DNA from: Actinomadura barringtoniae
GTDB lineage: Bacteria > Actinomycetota > Actinomycetes > Streptosporangiales > Streptosporangiaceae
Assembly (NCBI RefSeq): GCF_017573505.1
Contig: NZ_JAGEOJ010000024.1
Coordinates: 62,001-126,000, forward strand
Direction of reading: 5' to 3'
DNA length: 64,000 nucleotides
The translations under genes were made by a program, and so were the position numbers. Shown here piece after piece: positions 1-7,736 of the stretch. The notes beneath the pieces were generated by a model. That model had not been told where the DNA came from and did no database searches. It saw only the letters and a list, made by a program, of their open reading frames with translations. Numbering within the stretch: the first letter of the stretch is position 1; each line of letters opens with the position of its first letter.

Positions 1-235
1 GGCGCTCACCGAGGCGCTGGCCACCGCCGAGGCGGCCGAGCGGGTCGCCATGGGCACCAAGACCTACACGACCGGCGCGCAGGACCCCAAGACCCACCGC
101 GCCGCCGAGATCGCGGCGCGCAAGGCCAGGGCGAAGTGGGCGGTCCGGCCGTTCAGCGAAGAGGTGACCCGGCTGCGCACGGCACGCGAGGCGCACCGTC
201 TCAGCCTCAAGATCGGCCCGCAGGTCGCGGTCTGA
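1..235 (+). CDS. C-terminal end of an unrecognised protein (cut by left edge)
   Basis: An open frame runs in from the left edge (codons in phase with position 2) and stops with TGA at 233-235. About 77 residues are visible. They are rich in Ala, Arg, Lys and Glu and look alpha-helical, with no cysteine motif, membrane segment or domain I can name. A possible internal ATG at 50 gives only 61 residues, so the upstream continuation is the better reading. A gap of about 200 bases follows before the next gene. Function unknown. Confidence 0.5.
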   Translation, partial: ALTEALATAEAAERVAMGTKTYTTGAQDPKTHRAAEIAARKARAKWAVRPFSEEVTRLRTAREAHRLSLKIGPQVAV

Positions 236-458
236 GCGCGCGCCCGGCTCGCGGGCCGGCTCCCGGCCCGACTTCGGTGCCGGACTTCGCGACACAGCAC
301 CACCGAGTGGCACCGGCCGCCGAGTTCTGAGAATCTACCCTCTCGGGGAAACGCCGGGGGGCTCCCTGCACCGGACGCCGCGGGGATCGCGCGGCGTCAC
401 GGGAGTTTCCTGGCGAGGGTCGCACGACACGGTGCACTTATCGCGGGGGGAACATCAC

Positions 459-1199
459 TTGGAGCGCACGCCGCCTGATCGGCATCGCGTCCTCGAGTCC
501 TATGAGGACGGGGTGCAGGCGATCAGGACGATGGCGGCTCGGATCGGCGACTGGAGCGTACGCACCCCTTGCACCGAGTGGCAGGCTCTGGACCTGGCCG
601 GGCACCTGCGCTGCGTCGCCGAGAACTACCTGGAGTACCTGCAGGACTCGCCGGACAGCCGGCTGGCCAAGCTGTTCGCCCAGGAGGCCGCGACCGCGGT
701 GCTGATCCGGCAGCAGGCACGGCAGAACGCGACCGAGCTCGCGGTGCTGCCGCCCGAGCCGGGGCCGTCGCGCATCATGGCCTTCACCGTCTCGGCGGGG
801 GCCTACGCGGACCTGATGCCTGATCTCTGGGACCGCACGCATTTCGTCTACCGGGGCACCAAGTACACGGTCGGGGACCACGCGGGCGCGTCCTGCGTGG
901 AGTGGCACCTGCACGCGTGGGATCTGGCACGGGCGCAGGGGGCCGACTACCGGCCGCAGGATCCGGAACTGCTGGTGTCGGCCTGGCATTGGGGCGTTCC
1001 ACATCTGCCCCTGTCGGGCGGGGACGCCTGGGAGGCCGTACTGCGCTCGTCGGGCCGTTCACCCGGCTGGCCGGAGAAGGACGTCCCCGCGACGGCGGAG
1101 AAGGGCGCGCCTGCCGCGTCCGGTGCCGCGAACGCCTCGGGCCTGCCGGCCGCGGCGGCGATGGCCCTCGCACGGCGCCGGCCACGCCGCCCGGTCTGA
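459..1199 (+). CDS. maleylpyruvate isomerase/DinB-like (mycothiol-dependent family) protein
   Basis: About 246 residues. The N-terminal half resembles the MDMPI_N/DinB four-helix fold found in mycothiol-dependent isomerases and TIGR03083 proteins: a TPCTEW block followed by LAGHLRCVAENY, whose His sits at the usual metal-binding position, and a later EWHLHAWDLA block. Family members bind a divalent metal and often use mycothiol; the substrate here is unknown. The TTG at 459 is preferred because a G-rich run at 445-450 lies about 8 nt upstream; a GTG at 432 would add nine residues. The last 40 residues are Ala/Pro/Arg-rich and probably disordered. Imperfect tandem repeats begin at its stop codon. 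Confidence 0.65.
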   Translation: MERTPPDRHRVLESYEDGVQAIRTMAARIGDWSVRTPCTEWQALDLAGHLRCVAENYLEYLQDSPDSRLAKLFAQEAATAVLIRQQARQNATELAVLPPEPGPSRIMAFTVSAGAYADLMPDLWDRTHFVYRGTKYTVGDHAGASCVEWHLHAWDLARAQGADYRPQDPELLVSAWHWGVPHLPLSGGDAWEAVLRSSGRSPGWPEKDVPATAEKGAPAASGAANASGLPAAAAMALARRRPRRPV

Positions 1200-1252
1200 C
1201 ACCGCCGCTGGGCCTGACACTGCCGTACGGGCTGAGACCGCCGTACTGACTG
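1197..1252 (+). repeat. imperfect 18-bp tandem repeats starting at a stop codon
   Basis: From the TGA stop at 1197 there are two full 18-bp units (1197-1214 and 1215-1232) and a shorter third one (from 1233), each opening with TGA followed by C/G-ACNCNGCCG. The unit length is a multiple of three, so every copy supplies another in-frame TGA. Confidence 0.6.
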
Positions 1253-1270
1253 GCAACGGACATGAAGAAG

Positions 1271-1308
1271 CCGATGCGCCGTCCCCCGGCCGGGGGACGG
1301 CGCATCGG
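1271..1308. terminator. perfect 38-bp palindrome between convergent genes
   Basis: Two 19-bp perfectly complementary arms meet without a spacer (left arm begins CCGATGCGCC). It lies between the converging MDMPI-like gene and narK, so it can end transcription from both sides. There is no U-tract, which is common in high-GC actinomycetes. Confidence 0.75.
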
Positions 1309-1323
1309 CCTGTGCGGGGGCGG

Positions 1324-2706
1324 TCAGACCCCTACGAGCTTCCTGCTGTGCGTGCGCAGGTAGACGACCCAGGTCAGGGCGAAGCACAGGGCGTAGAACG
1401 CGATGAAGGCGATGTAGGCGCCGTCACCTGTCTTGTAGGTGAGGAACGACTGGCGGAAGGCCATGTTCACCAGGACCCCGCCGAACGCGCCGATCGCCCC
1501 GGCGATGCCGATGAGCGCCCCGGCGAGGCGGCGCGCCTCGTGCTCGGCCTGGTCCGGGTCGCCGCCGTTGGCCACACCGAGCTGCGCCTTGGCGCGGAAG
1601 ATGGCCGGGATCATCTTGTAGGTCGAGCCGTTGCCGAGGCCGCTGAAGACGAACAGCAGGATGAACCCGGTGAGGAAGAGCCCCAGCGACTTCTGCGCGG
1701 AGGCGGTCAGGACCAGGCCCGCCGCGACGGCCATCGCGACGAAGTTCCAGAACGTCACCTTGGCGCCGCCCACCCGGTCGGCGAGCCAGCCGCCGACCGG
1801 CCGGATGAACGAGCCGAGCAGCGGGCCCAGGAACGTCAGGTAGGCGGCGTCGATCGGGGTGGCGAAGTCGGACTTGAACTGCACCTGCAGTACCTGCCCG
1901 AAGGCGAAGCCGAACCCGATGAACGAGCCGAACGTGCCGATGTAGAGCACCGACATGATCCAGGTGTGCGGGTCCTTGGCGACGTCGCGCATGGCGTGCT
2001 TGTCGTTGCGCGCCTGGGACAGGTTGTCCATGTAGAGCGCCGATGCCAGCGCGGCGACGACGATGAACGGGATGTAGAGGCCGGCGACGTAGCCGGGGTG
2101 GCCCTTGCCCGCGGTGGCCAGCACCAGCAGCCCGACCAGTTGCACGACGGCCACGCCGAGGTTGCCGCCGCCCGCGTTGATGCCGAGGGCCCAGCCCTTC
2201 AGCCGCTGCGGGTAGAAGGCGTTGATGTTGGCCATCGAGGAGGCGAAGTTGCCGCCGCCGACGCCCGCGATCGCCGCGAGGATCACCAGCGTCGAGTACG
2301 ACACCCCCGGCTTGATCATGAAGGCCGCGAGCACGGACGGGATCAGCAGCAGCGAGGCGCTGACGATCGTCCAGTTGCGCCCGCCGAACCTGGCCACCGC
2401 GAAGGTGTAGGGGACGCGCAGCACCGAGCCGACGAGCGCCGGCACCGCGGTGAGCATGAACTTGCCGGCCGGGTCGATGCCGTAGGCCGGTCCCAGGAAC
2501 AGCACCAGGACCGACCACAGCGTCCACACCGAGAACCCGATGTGCTCGGAGAAGATCGAGCAGATCAGGTTGCGGCGGGCGACCTTCGCGCCGCCGTTCG
2601 CCCAGAACTCCTCGTCCTCGGGCCGCCAGTCCTCGATCCAGCGGCCCTTGAGGCGGGTCAGCGCGGGCCCGCGGCCCCTGTGCTTGACATCGGTCGTGAC
2701 GGTCAT
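1324..2706 (-). CDS. narK: nitrate/nitrite transporter, MFS NarK family
   Basis: A 460-residue membrane protein of the nitrate/nitrite porter branch of the major facilitator superfamily. It shows about 12 hydrophobic segments and the family glycine-rich signatures: GVGGGNFASSMANI in the first half and FSGLGNGSTYKMIP in the second, the two nitrate-signature regions. The role is nitrate uptake (possibly nitrite export) across the cytoplasmic membrane, feeding the reductase genes that start at 3995. The ATG at 2706 has a GAGGAGT ribosome site 6 nt upstream. Its promoter carries the same four-half-site box as the nitrate and nitrite reductase genes. Confidence 0.9.
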   Translation of the reverse strand: MTVTTDVKHRGRGPALTRLKGRWIEDWRPEDEEFWANGGAKVARRNLICSIFSEHIGFSVWTLWSVLVLFLGPAYGIDPAGKFMLTAVPALVGSVLRVPYTFAVARFGGRNWTIVSASLLLIPSVLAAFMIKPGVSYSTLVILAAIAGVGGGNFASSMANINAFYPQRLKGWALGINAGGGNLGVAVVQLVGLLVLATAGKGHPGYVAGLYIPFIVVAALASALYMDNLSQARNDKHAMRDVAKDPHTWIMSVLYIGTFGSFIGFGFAFGQVLQVQFKSDFATPIDAAYLTFLGPLLGSFIRPVGGWLADRVGGAKVTFWNFVAMAVAAGLVLTASAQKSLGLFLTGFILLFVFSGLGNGSTYKMIPAIFRAKAQLGVANGGDPDQAEHEARRLAGALIGIAGAIGAFGGVLVNMAFRQSFLTYKTGDGAYIAFIAFYALCFALTWVVYLRTHSRKLVGV

Positions 2707-2738
2707 CGGGACTCCTCGTGGTCGGTCGGACGCGGCCG

Positions 2739-2792
2739 ACGCTAGGAGTCCCGGATTTCGCCGGTGTGTTTCGTGTAATGCGGCAGTGATAA
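2739..2792 (-). promoter_or_regulatory. GlnR-like box and -10 element of narK
   Basis: Reading the minus strand, half-sites TTATC-n6-GCATT-n6-AACAC-n6-GAAAT lie at 2792-2755 with 11-bp periodicity. Exactly 10 nt later is a -10-like TAGCGT (2744-2739), putting the transcript start near 2732 and leaving a short leader with an SD. The weakest of three similar boxes in the window, but with identical geometry. Confidence 0.6.
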
Positions 2793-2846
2793 CTCCGCTG
2801 CACTACCGCCCGTGACCGCTGTGAGCCCGTCCGCGAGAGTCCCGGG

Positions 2847-3089
2847 CTAGACGTGGTCGACGAGGACCTTCGCCTTGCCCGGGTCGGCGCTCCGGGCGCA
2901 GTGGGCCGAGCAGTACCAGTGCCGGTCGACCTCCACGCCGTGGCCGACCACGCGGCACTCGCAATGCTCGCAGATCGGAGCCATCCGGGTGATCGCACAC
3001 TCGAACGAGTCGAAGGTGTGCACCGCGCCCTGCGCGTGCACCTCGAAGCTCATCGCATAGTCGTTACCGCAGACCTCGCAGGCCGCCAT
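2847..3089 (-). CDS. small Cys-rich metal-binding protein
   Basis: 80 residues with paired cysteine motifs CEVCG near the N terminus, CEHCECRVVGH in the middle and YCSAHC near the end, plus a lone Cys in FECAIT. The arrangement suggests a zinc-ribbon or treble-clef fold. Such small proteins are annotated in actinobacteria as hypothetical or metallothionein-like. No catalytic domain and no signal peptide. The start codon is ATG at 3089. It stands alone between narK and the Nudix gene on the same strand. Zinc or copper handling or a protein-binding role are all possible. Confidence 0.6.
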   Translation of the reverse strand: MAACEVCGNDYAMSFEVHAQGAVHTFDSFECAITRMAPICEHCECRVVGHGVEVDRHWYCSAHCARSADPGKAKVLVDHV

Positions 3090-3179
3090 GACGTCCCCCC
3101 GTCATCAAACCGTCGCTCTCCGTACGCGATCTACCCATCGGAGGGGCGCTTCTATCCCTCCAGGTCAGCCCTTATGGGG

Positions 3180-3695
3180 CTATCCCTCCGGGGTGGGGGC
3201 CTTGGGGGCGACCAGGACCGGGAAGGAGGGCTCGCGGCCGTCCTCCAGGTAGATGGCGCGTCCCTCGGCCATGCCGCGCAGGCTGGGCTCCATGCGGCGG
3301 GAGATGTGCGTCGGTGCCAGTTCGGGCACCTTCTCGGGAGCGACGAGGACGTGGTCGGACAGTTCGTCGGGAGGAAGCCGGATCGCGCTCACCTCGTCGG
3401 CGGTGACGGCGCCGGAGAACACGAAGACGTTCACCGCGTCCACGCCGTCGCGGGGCGAGCCCCAGTCGACGCAGACCATGCCGTCCAGGCGGGGGACGAA
3501 GCCGAGCTCCTCCTCGCACTCGCGCACGCACGCGGTGAGCGGCGACTCGCCCTTCTCGATGACCCCGCCGGGCAGGAACCAGCCCTCCCTGTAGGTGGGC
3601 TTGACCAGCAGGACCCGCCCGAGGTCGTCGAGCAGGAGGGCCGCGGCGGCGCCGCGGGTGCGCGGCAGCGAGGCGTAGTAAGCAAGGTCGGGCAT
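3180..3695 (-). CDS. Nudix hydrolase
   Basis: 171 residues with a full Nudix box at about residues 43-65: GGVIEKGE, then REC and EEELGF, matching GX5EX7REUXEEXGU. The family hydrolyses nucleoside diphosphates linked to another moiety, with Mg2+ bound by the REXXEE glutamates. The exact substrate cannot be read from the sequence. The ATG at 3695 lacks an SD, but a -10-like TAACCT ends 7 nt before it, so the mRNA is probably leaderless. It is divergent from the nitrate reductase gene. Confidence 0.85.
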   Translation of the reverse strand: MPDLAYYASLPRTRGAAAALLLDDLGRVLLVKPTYREGWFLPGGVIEKGESPLTACVRECEEELGFVPRLDGMVCVDWGSPRDGVDAVNVFVFSGAVTADEVSAIRLPPDELSDHVLVAPEKVPELAPTHISRRMEPSLRGMAEGRAIYLEDGREPSFPVLVAPKAPTPEG

Positions 3696-3702
3696 AGTTC
3701 AG

Positions 3703-3708
3703 AGGTTA
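3703..3708 (-). promoter_or_regulatory. -10 element (TAACCT), leaderless Nudix gene
   Basis: TAACCT on the minus strand ends 7 nt before the ATG at 3695 and no SD is present, so transcription probably starts at the ATG. Confidence 0.45.
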
Positions 3709-3824
3709 GGCGCCGAAATGTGAAAATTGTCCGGTCGGGTGTACGGGGTGGCCGCTTCCGTCCACGAAGTCGCGGGCCCGCCGCCAATCCGTTCGGCGTG
3801 CAGCGCTCTGGCGACGAATGGTCC

Positions 3825-3854
3825 CTGACAACGTCTGACAACGCTTGACATGTG
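3825..3854. repeat. three 10-bp direct repeats (CTGACAACGY)
   Basis: CTGACAACGT, CTGACAACGC and TTGACATGTG follow one another at exact 10-bp spacing; the TGACA cores begin at 3826, 3836 and 3846. They lie in the divergent region between the Nudix gene and the nitrate reductase gene and look like a helically phased binding site. TTGACA at 3845-3850 could also act as a -35 element. Confidence 0.5.
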
Positions 3855-3934
3855 ATCGTCGGAATTGGGTGATCTTTGCCACCCATTCCACGGCGGCCTC
3901 CTGACCTTGGTGAACGGGGCCGCGTGAGCGGCTT

Positions 3935-3988
3935 TTAACATCCAGGTCACAGAGGGGACGCAGCGGCGAAATCCCGTCCGAACAGGCT
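3935..3988 (+). promoter_or_regulatory. GlnR-like box and -10 of the nitrate reductase gene
   Basis: Half-sites TTAAC-n6-GTCAC-n6-GACGC-n6-GAAAT (3935-3972) are 11 bp apart, matching the gTnAC-n6-GaAAC pattern of actinobacterial GlnR boxes. Ten nt later CAGGCT (3983-3988) occupies -12 to -7 relative to the ATG at 3995, implying a leaderless mRNA. The box covers roughly -60 to -23, an activator position. Confidence 0.75.
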
Positions 3989-3994
3989 CGGGAC

Positions 3995-6082
3995 ATGACC
4001 GAGACCCCGACGCACTGCCCCTACTGCGCCCTGCAGTGCGGCATGACCCTGGGCGGCACGCCCGTCCAGGTGACCCCGCGTGAGGACGTCCCGGCCAACC
4101 GCGGCGGCCTGTGCCAGAAGGGCTGGACTGCCGCCGAGATGCTGACCGTGCCGGACCGGATCACCGGCCCGCTGATGCGCGCCCGGCGCGGGGCGCCGCT
4201 GGAACCGTGCGGCTGGGACGAGGCGCTCGACCGGATCGCCGCCGAGACCGCGCGGCTGCAGGACGCCCACGGGCGCGACGCCATCGCCGTGTTCGGCGGC
4301 GGCGGCCTCACCAACGAGAAGGCCTACCAGCTCGGGAAGTTCGCCCGGGTGGCGCTGCGCACCTCGCAGATCGACTACAACGGCCGGTTCTGCATGTCGT
4401 CGGCCGCCGCCGCGACCAACCGGGCGTTCGGGATGGACCGCGGCCTGCCGGGGCCGATCACCGACCTGGGCGTCGCCGACGCGATCCTGCTGGTCGGCGG
4501 CAACGTCGCCGAGACCATGCCCCCGTTCATGCGCCACCTGACCGACATGCAGGGCCGGGGCGGCGCGCTCATCGTCGTCGATCCGCGCCGTACCGCCACC
4601 GCGCGCCAGGCGGACCTGCACCTGCAGCCGACGCCGGGCACCGACCTGGCGCTGGCCAACGGACTGCTGCACCTGGCGCTCACCGAGGGGCTGGTGGACG
4701 AGGCCTACATCGCGGAACGGACCAACGGCTTCGCGGCGGTGCGGACCGTCGTGAACGGCTACTGGCCGGACCGGGTGGAACGCATCACCGGCGTTCCCGT
4801 ACCGCACATGCGCGAGGCCGTCCGGCTGCTCGCGCGCGGGCGCCGATCGCTGATCCTCACCGCGCGCGGCGCCGAGCAGCACGCGCGCGGCACCGACATG
4901 GTGACCGCCCTGATCAACCTGGCCCTGGCGCTCGGCCTGCCGGGACGCGAAGGCTCCGGCTACGGCTGCCTCACCGGGCAGGGCAATGGGCAGGGCGGCC
5001 GCGAGCACGGCCAGAAGGCCGATCAGCTGCCCGGCTATCGCAAGATCGACGACCCGGCCGCCCGCGCGCACATGGCGTGGGTGTGGGGCGTCGACGCCGA
5101 CTCGATCCCCGGACCGGGGCGTTCGGCCTACGAACTGCTGTCGGCGCTCGGCACCGAGACCGGGCCGAAGGCGCTGCTGCTGTTCGGGTCCAACCCGGTG
5201 GTGTCCGCGCCGCGCGCGACCGCCGTGGAGGAACGGCTGGACGCGCTGGACCTGCTGGTCGCGGCCGACTTCGTGTTGTCGGAGACCGCGAGCCGGGCCG
5301 ACGTCGTGCTGCCGACGGCCCAGTGGGCCGAGGAGTCCGGCACGATGACCAACCTGGAGGGGCGGGTCCTGCGCCGCCGCGAGGCCGTACGGCGGCCGGA
5401 CGGCGTGTGGACCGACCTGGAGATCATCGCGGCGCTCGCCGACCGCCTCGACGCGCCCGGCAAGTGGAGCACCGACCCCGCCGAGGTCTTCGACGAGCTG
5501 CGCGCCGCGAGCGCGGGCGGCCTGGCCGACTACTCCGGCATCACCTACGAGCGGATCGAACGCGACGGCGGCGTCTTCTGGCCGTGCCCGGGGGAGGACC
5601 ACCCCGGCACCCCGCGCCCGTTCCTCGACCGCTTCGCCCATCCCGACGGCCGGGCGCGCTTCACACCGGTCGAGCACGTCGGGGCGGCCGAGGACGTCGA
5701 CGACGACTACCCCGTCTACCTCACCACCGGGCGGGTGCTCGCGCAGTACCAGAGCGGCGCGCAGACCCGCAGGGTCCGGCCGCTGGTGGAGGCCGCGCCC
5801 GAGCCTTTCGTCGAGCTGCATCCCGACCTGGCCGAACGGCTGGGCATCGAGGACGGCGACGACGTCCGCGTCGCCAGCCGGCGCGGCACCGCGACCGTGC
5901 GGGCCCGCCTGACCGACGCGATCAGGCACGACACCGTGTTCATCCCCTTCCACTGGGCGGGCGGCGGGCGGGCGAACCTGCTCACCAACCCCGCCCTCGA
6001 CCCCATGTCGCGCATGCCCGAGTTCAAGGTCTGCGCCGTCCGGCTGGAGCCGGCGGCACGAGTGAACGGAGTCGCACAGTGA
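3995..6082 (+). CDS. nasA: assimilatory nitrate reductase catalytic subunit
   Basis: A 695-residue molybdopterin oxidoreductase that reduces nitrate to nitrite in the cytoplasm. Cysteines 8, 11, 15 and 40 form the N-terminal [4Fe-4S] site (HCPYCALQCGM, then GLCQKG). The molybdopterin domains follow, with FGGGGLTNEKAY, NPVVSAPRAT, ADVVLPTAQWAEESGTMTNLEGR and a C-terminal Mo-dinucleotide-binding domain containing TTGRVLAQYQSGAQTRR. The length fits NarB/NasA enzymes that lack a built-in ferredoxin domain; electrons probably come from the flavoprotein encoded next, whose GTG start overlaps this stop (GTGA at 6079-6082). Start ATG is supported by the leaderless promoter. Confidence 0.92.
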   Translation: MTETPTHCPYCALQCGMTLGGTPVQVTPREDVPANRGGLCQKGWTAAEMLTVPDRITGPLMRARRGAPLEPCGWDEALDRIAAETARLQDAHGRDAIAVFGGGGLTNEKAYQLGKFARVALRTSQIDYNGRFCMSSAAAATNRAFGMDRGLPGPITDLGVADAILLVGGNVAETMPPFMRHLTDMQGRGGALIVVDPRRTATARQADLHLQPTPGTDLALANGLLHLALTEGLVDEAYIAERTNGFAAVRTVVNGYWPDRVERITGVPVPHMREAVRLLARGRRSLILTARGAEQHARGTDMVTALINLALALGLPGREGSGYGCLTGQGNGQGGREHGQKADQLPGYRKIDDPAARAHMAWVWGVDADSIPGPGRSAYELLSALGTETGPKALLLFGSNPVVSAPRATAVEERLDALDLLVAADFVLSETASRADVVLPTAQWAEESGTMTNLEGRVLRRREAVRRPDGVWTDLEIIAALADRLDAPGKWSTDPAEVFDELRAASAGGLADYSGITYERIERDGGVFWPCPGEDHPGTPRPFLDRFAHPDGRARFTPVEHVGAAEDVDDDYPVYLTTGRVLAQYQSGAQTRRVRPLVEAAPEPFVELHPDLAERLGIEDGDDVRVASRRGTATVRARLTDAIRHDTVFIPFHWAGGGRANLLTNPALDPMSRMPEFKVCAVRLEPAARVNGVAQ

Positions 6083-7533
6083 GCATCGTGGTCGTCGGGA
6101 ACGGGATGGCAGGTTCCCGGTTCGTGAGCGAGGTGCGGTCCCGCGACCGGGACGTGCCCGTGACGGTGTTCGGTGCCGAGCCGCAGCAGCCCTACAACCG
6201 GGTGCTGCTGTCCAACGTGCTCGCCGGGGTCTCCGCGCCCGACCAGATCGGCCTGGTCGACCCCGCCTGGTACGAGGCCAACGACGTGGACGCGCGGCTC
6301 GGCGTCGAGGTGGTGCGGATCGACCGGGAGGCGAGGGTGGTGTACGCCTCCGACGGCAGTTCCGTGCCGTACGAGACGCTGGTGATCGCGACCGGGAGCA
6401 ACTCGCTGATCCCGCCGTTCCCCGGGACCGAGAACGGCCTGCCCGCCGGGGCGATCGCGTTCCGCACCCTGGCCGACTGCCACGAGATCCTGGCGGAGGC
6501 GGACGGCGCGACGACGGCCGTCGTGGTCGGCGGCGGGCTGCTCGGCATCGAGGCGGCGCGCGGGCTGGCAGGCCGCGGCATCGAGGTGACGGTCGTTCAC
6601 CTCGCCGGGCACCTGATGGAACGGCAACTCGACCCGGGCGCCGGCAAGGTGCTCGCGCGGACGCTGCGCCGCCTCGGCATCGACGCCCATCTGGACGCGA
6701 GCGTGACCGCGCTCCGCACAGGGGACGACGCCGGAACGGTGCGGGTCAGCGGTGTCGACCTCGCCGACGGTCGTTTCCTGGCCGCGGACCTGGTCATCAT
6801 GGCGTGCGGGGTGAAACCGGAGGTCGGGCTGGCACGCGCCGCCGGCCTCGCGGTGGAACGGGGCATCGTGGTCGACGAGGAGCTCACCTCGGTCACCGAC
6901 CCCGCCGTCCGAGCGATCGGCGAGTGCTCGCAGTACGGCGACACCGTCTACGGGCTGGTGGCGCCCGCCTGGGAGCAGGCGACCGTGCTGGCCGACCTGC
7001 TGACCGGCGCCGACTCCGCCGCGCGCTTCACCGGAGCGCGGCAGATCACGCGGCTCAAGGCGGCCAGCGTCGAGCTCGCCGCGATGGGGGAGACCCATCA
7101 CGGCGACGACGACCCGGGCGTGGAGGTCATGCAGTTCGCCGACGCCAGCCGCGGCACGTACAAGAAGGTCGTCATCAGGGACGACCGGATCATTGGCGCG
7201 ATCCTGCTGGGGGAGACCAGCACCGCCGGCACGCTCACCCAGCTGTACGACCGGGAGTCGCCGCTGCCGAGCGACCGGTTGAGCCTGTTCTTCCCAGGGG
7301 TGGGCGGGGCGCCCGAGGCGGACACGCCCGTGCGCATCCCGGACGCGGCGACGATCTGCCAGTGCAACAACGTTTCCAAGGGACAGATCCGCGCGTGCTG
7401 GGAGAAAGGCGCGCGAACGGCGGACGAGGTGGCCCGCGAGACGCGTGCCAGCACCGGTTGCGGAGGATGCCGCAGTGCCCTGGAGGGCATCGTGTCCTGG
7501 CTCGATGAGCAGGAGTCCGTCACCGTCGCCTGA
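6079..7533 (+). CDS. nitrate reductase-associated FAD/NAD(P)-dependent oxidoreductase with BFD-like [2Fe-2S] domain
   Basis: 484 residues. It begins with an FAD-binding fold (VVVGNGMAGSRF), has an NAD(P)H-binding motif (VVVGGGLLGIEAARGL), and ends in a BFD-like [2Fe-2S] domain with Cys427, Cys429, Cys461 and Cys464 (CQCNNV and TGCGGC). It resembles the N-terminal half of NirB and NasB-type electron-transfer subunits. The likely role is to pass electrons from NAD(P)H to the nitrate reductase encoded just upstream, with which it is translationally coupled. No siroheme domain is present, so it is not itself a nitrite reductase. A rho-independent terminator follows. Confidence 0.85.
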   Translation: MSIVVVGNGMAGSRFVSEVRSRDRDVPVTVFGAEPQQPYNRVLLSNVLAGVSAPDQIGLVDPAWYEANDVDARLGVEVVRIDREARVVYASDGSSVPYETLVIATGSNSLIPPFPGTENGLPAGAIAFRTLADCHEILAEADGATTAVVVGGGLLGIEAARGLAGRGIEVTVVHLAGHLMERQLDPGAGKVLARTLRRLGIDAHLDASVTALRTGDDAGTVRVSGVDLADGRFLAADLVIMACGVKPEVGLARAAGLAVERGIVVDEELTSVTDPAVRAIGECSQYGDTVYGLVAPAWEQATVLADLLTGADSAARFTGARQITRLKAASVELAAMGETHHGDDDPGVEVMQFADASRGTYKKVVIRDDRIIGAILLGETSTAGTLTQLYDRESPLPSDRLSLFFPGVGGAPEADTPVRIPDAATICQCNNVSKGQIRACWEKGARTADEVARETRASTGCGGCRSALEGIVSWLDEQESVTVA

Positions 7534-7571
7534 ACCTCCGCGGCCCTGGGCTGAGACCTTCGGCACATTCA

Positions 7572-7597
7572 CCCCGTCGCTAGCGCGGCGGGGTTTT
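7572..7597 (+). terminator. rho-independent terminator after the nitrate reductase operon
   Basis: A 9-bp stem (CCCCGTCGC with GCGGCGGGG, one G-U pair) with a TAGC loop is followed by TTTTGTGCTTT. It separates the nitrate reductase pair from the separately promoted nirB operon. Confidence 0.8.
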
Positions 7598-7676
7598 GTG
7601 CTTTCCGAAAGAACGCCGGAAATTCGCGGCGGCCGATTGCGAGATGACCACGTTTGGATTTCAGGGTGAGCGTCTT

Positions 7677-7730
7677 TTAACACGCCGGTGACAAAGGGGA
7701 CCCAGCCGCGAAACGGCCTCTGCTCAGGAT
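7677..7730 (+). promoter_or_regulatory. GlnR-like box and -10 of nirB
   Basis: Half-sites TTAAC-n6-GTGAC-n6-GACCC-n6-GAAAC (7677-7714), 11 bp apart, are followed after 10 nt by CAGGAT at 7725-7730, which is -12 to -7 relative to the ATG at 7737. Layout and spacing match the nitrate reductase promoter base for base in position. Confidence 0.78.
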
Positions 7731-7736
7731 CGGGCC

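Noticed and set aside
1123..2745. Long plus-strand open frame across the narK region
   Set aside because: It is the antisense of a clear MFS transporter; high GC produces long shadow frames. The translation is rich in Arg, Asp and Gln and resembles no family.
4111..6078. Long in-frame extension upstream of the flavoprotein gene
   Set aside because: It overlaps the well-supported nitrate reductase frame; the FAD motif begins right after the GTG at 6079.
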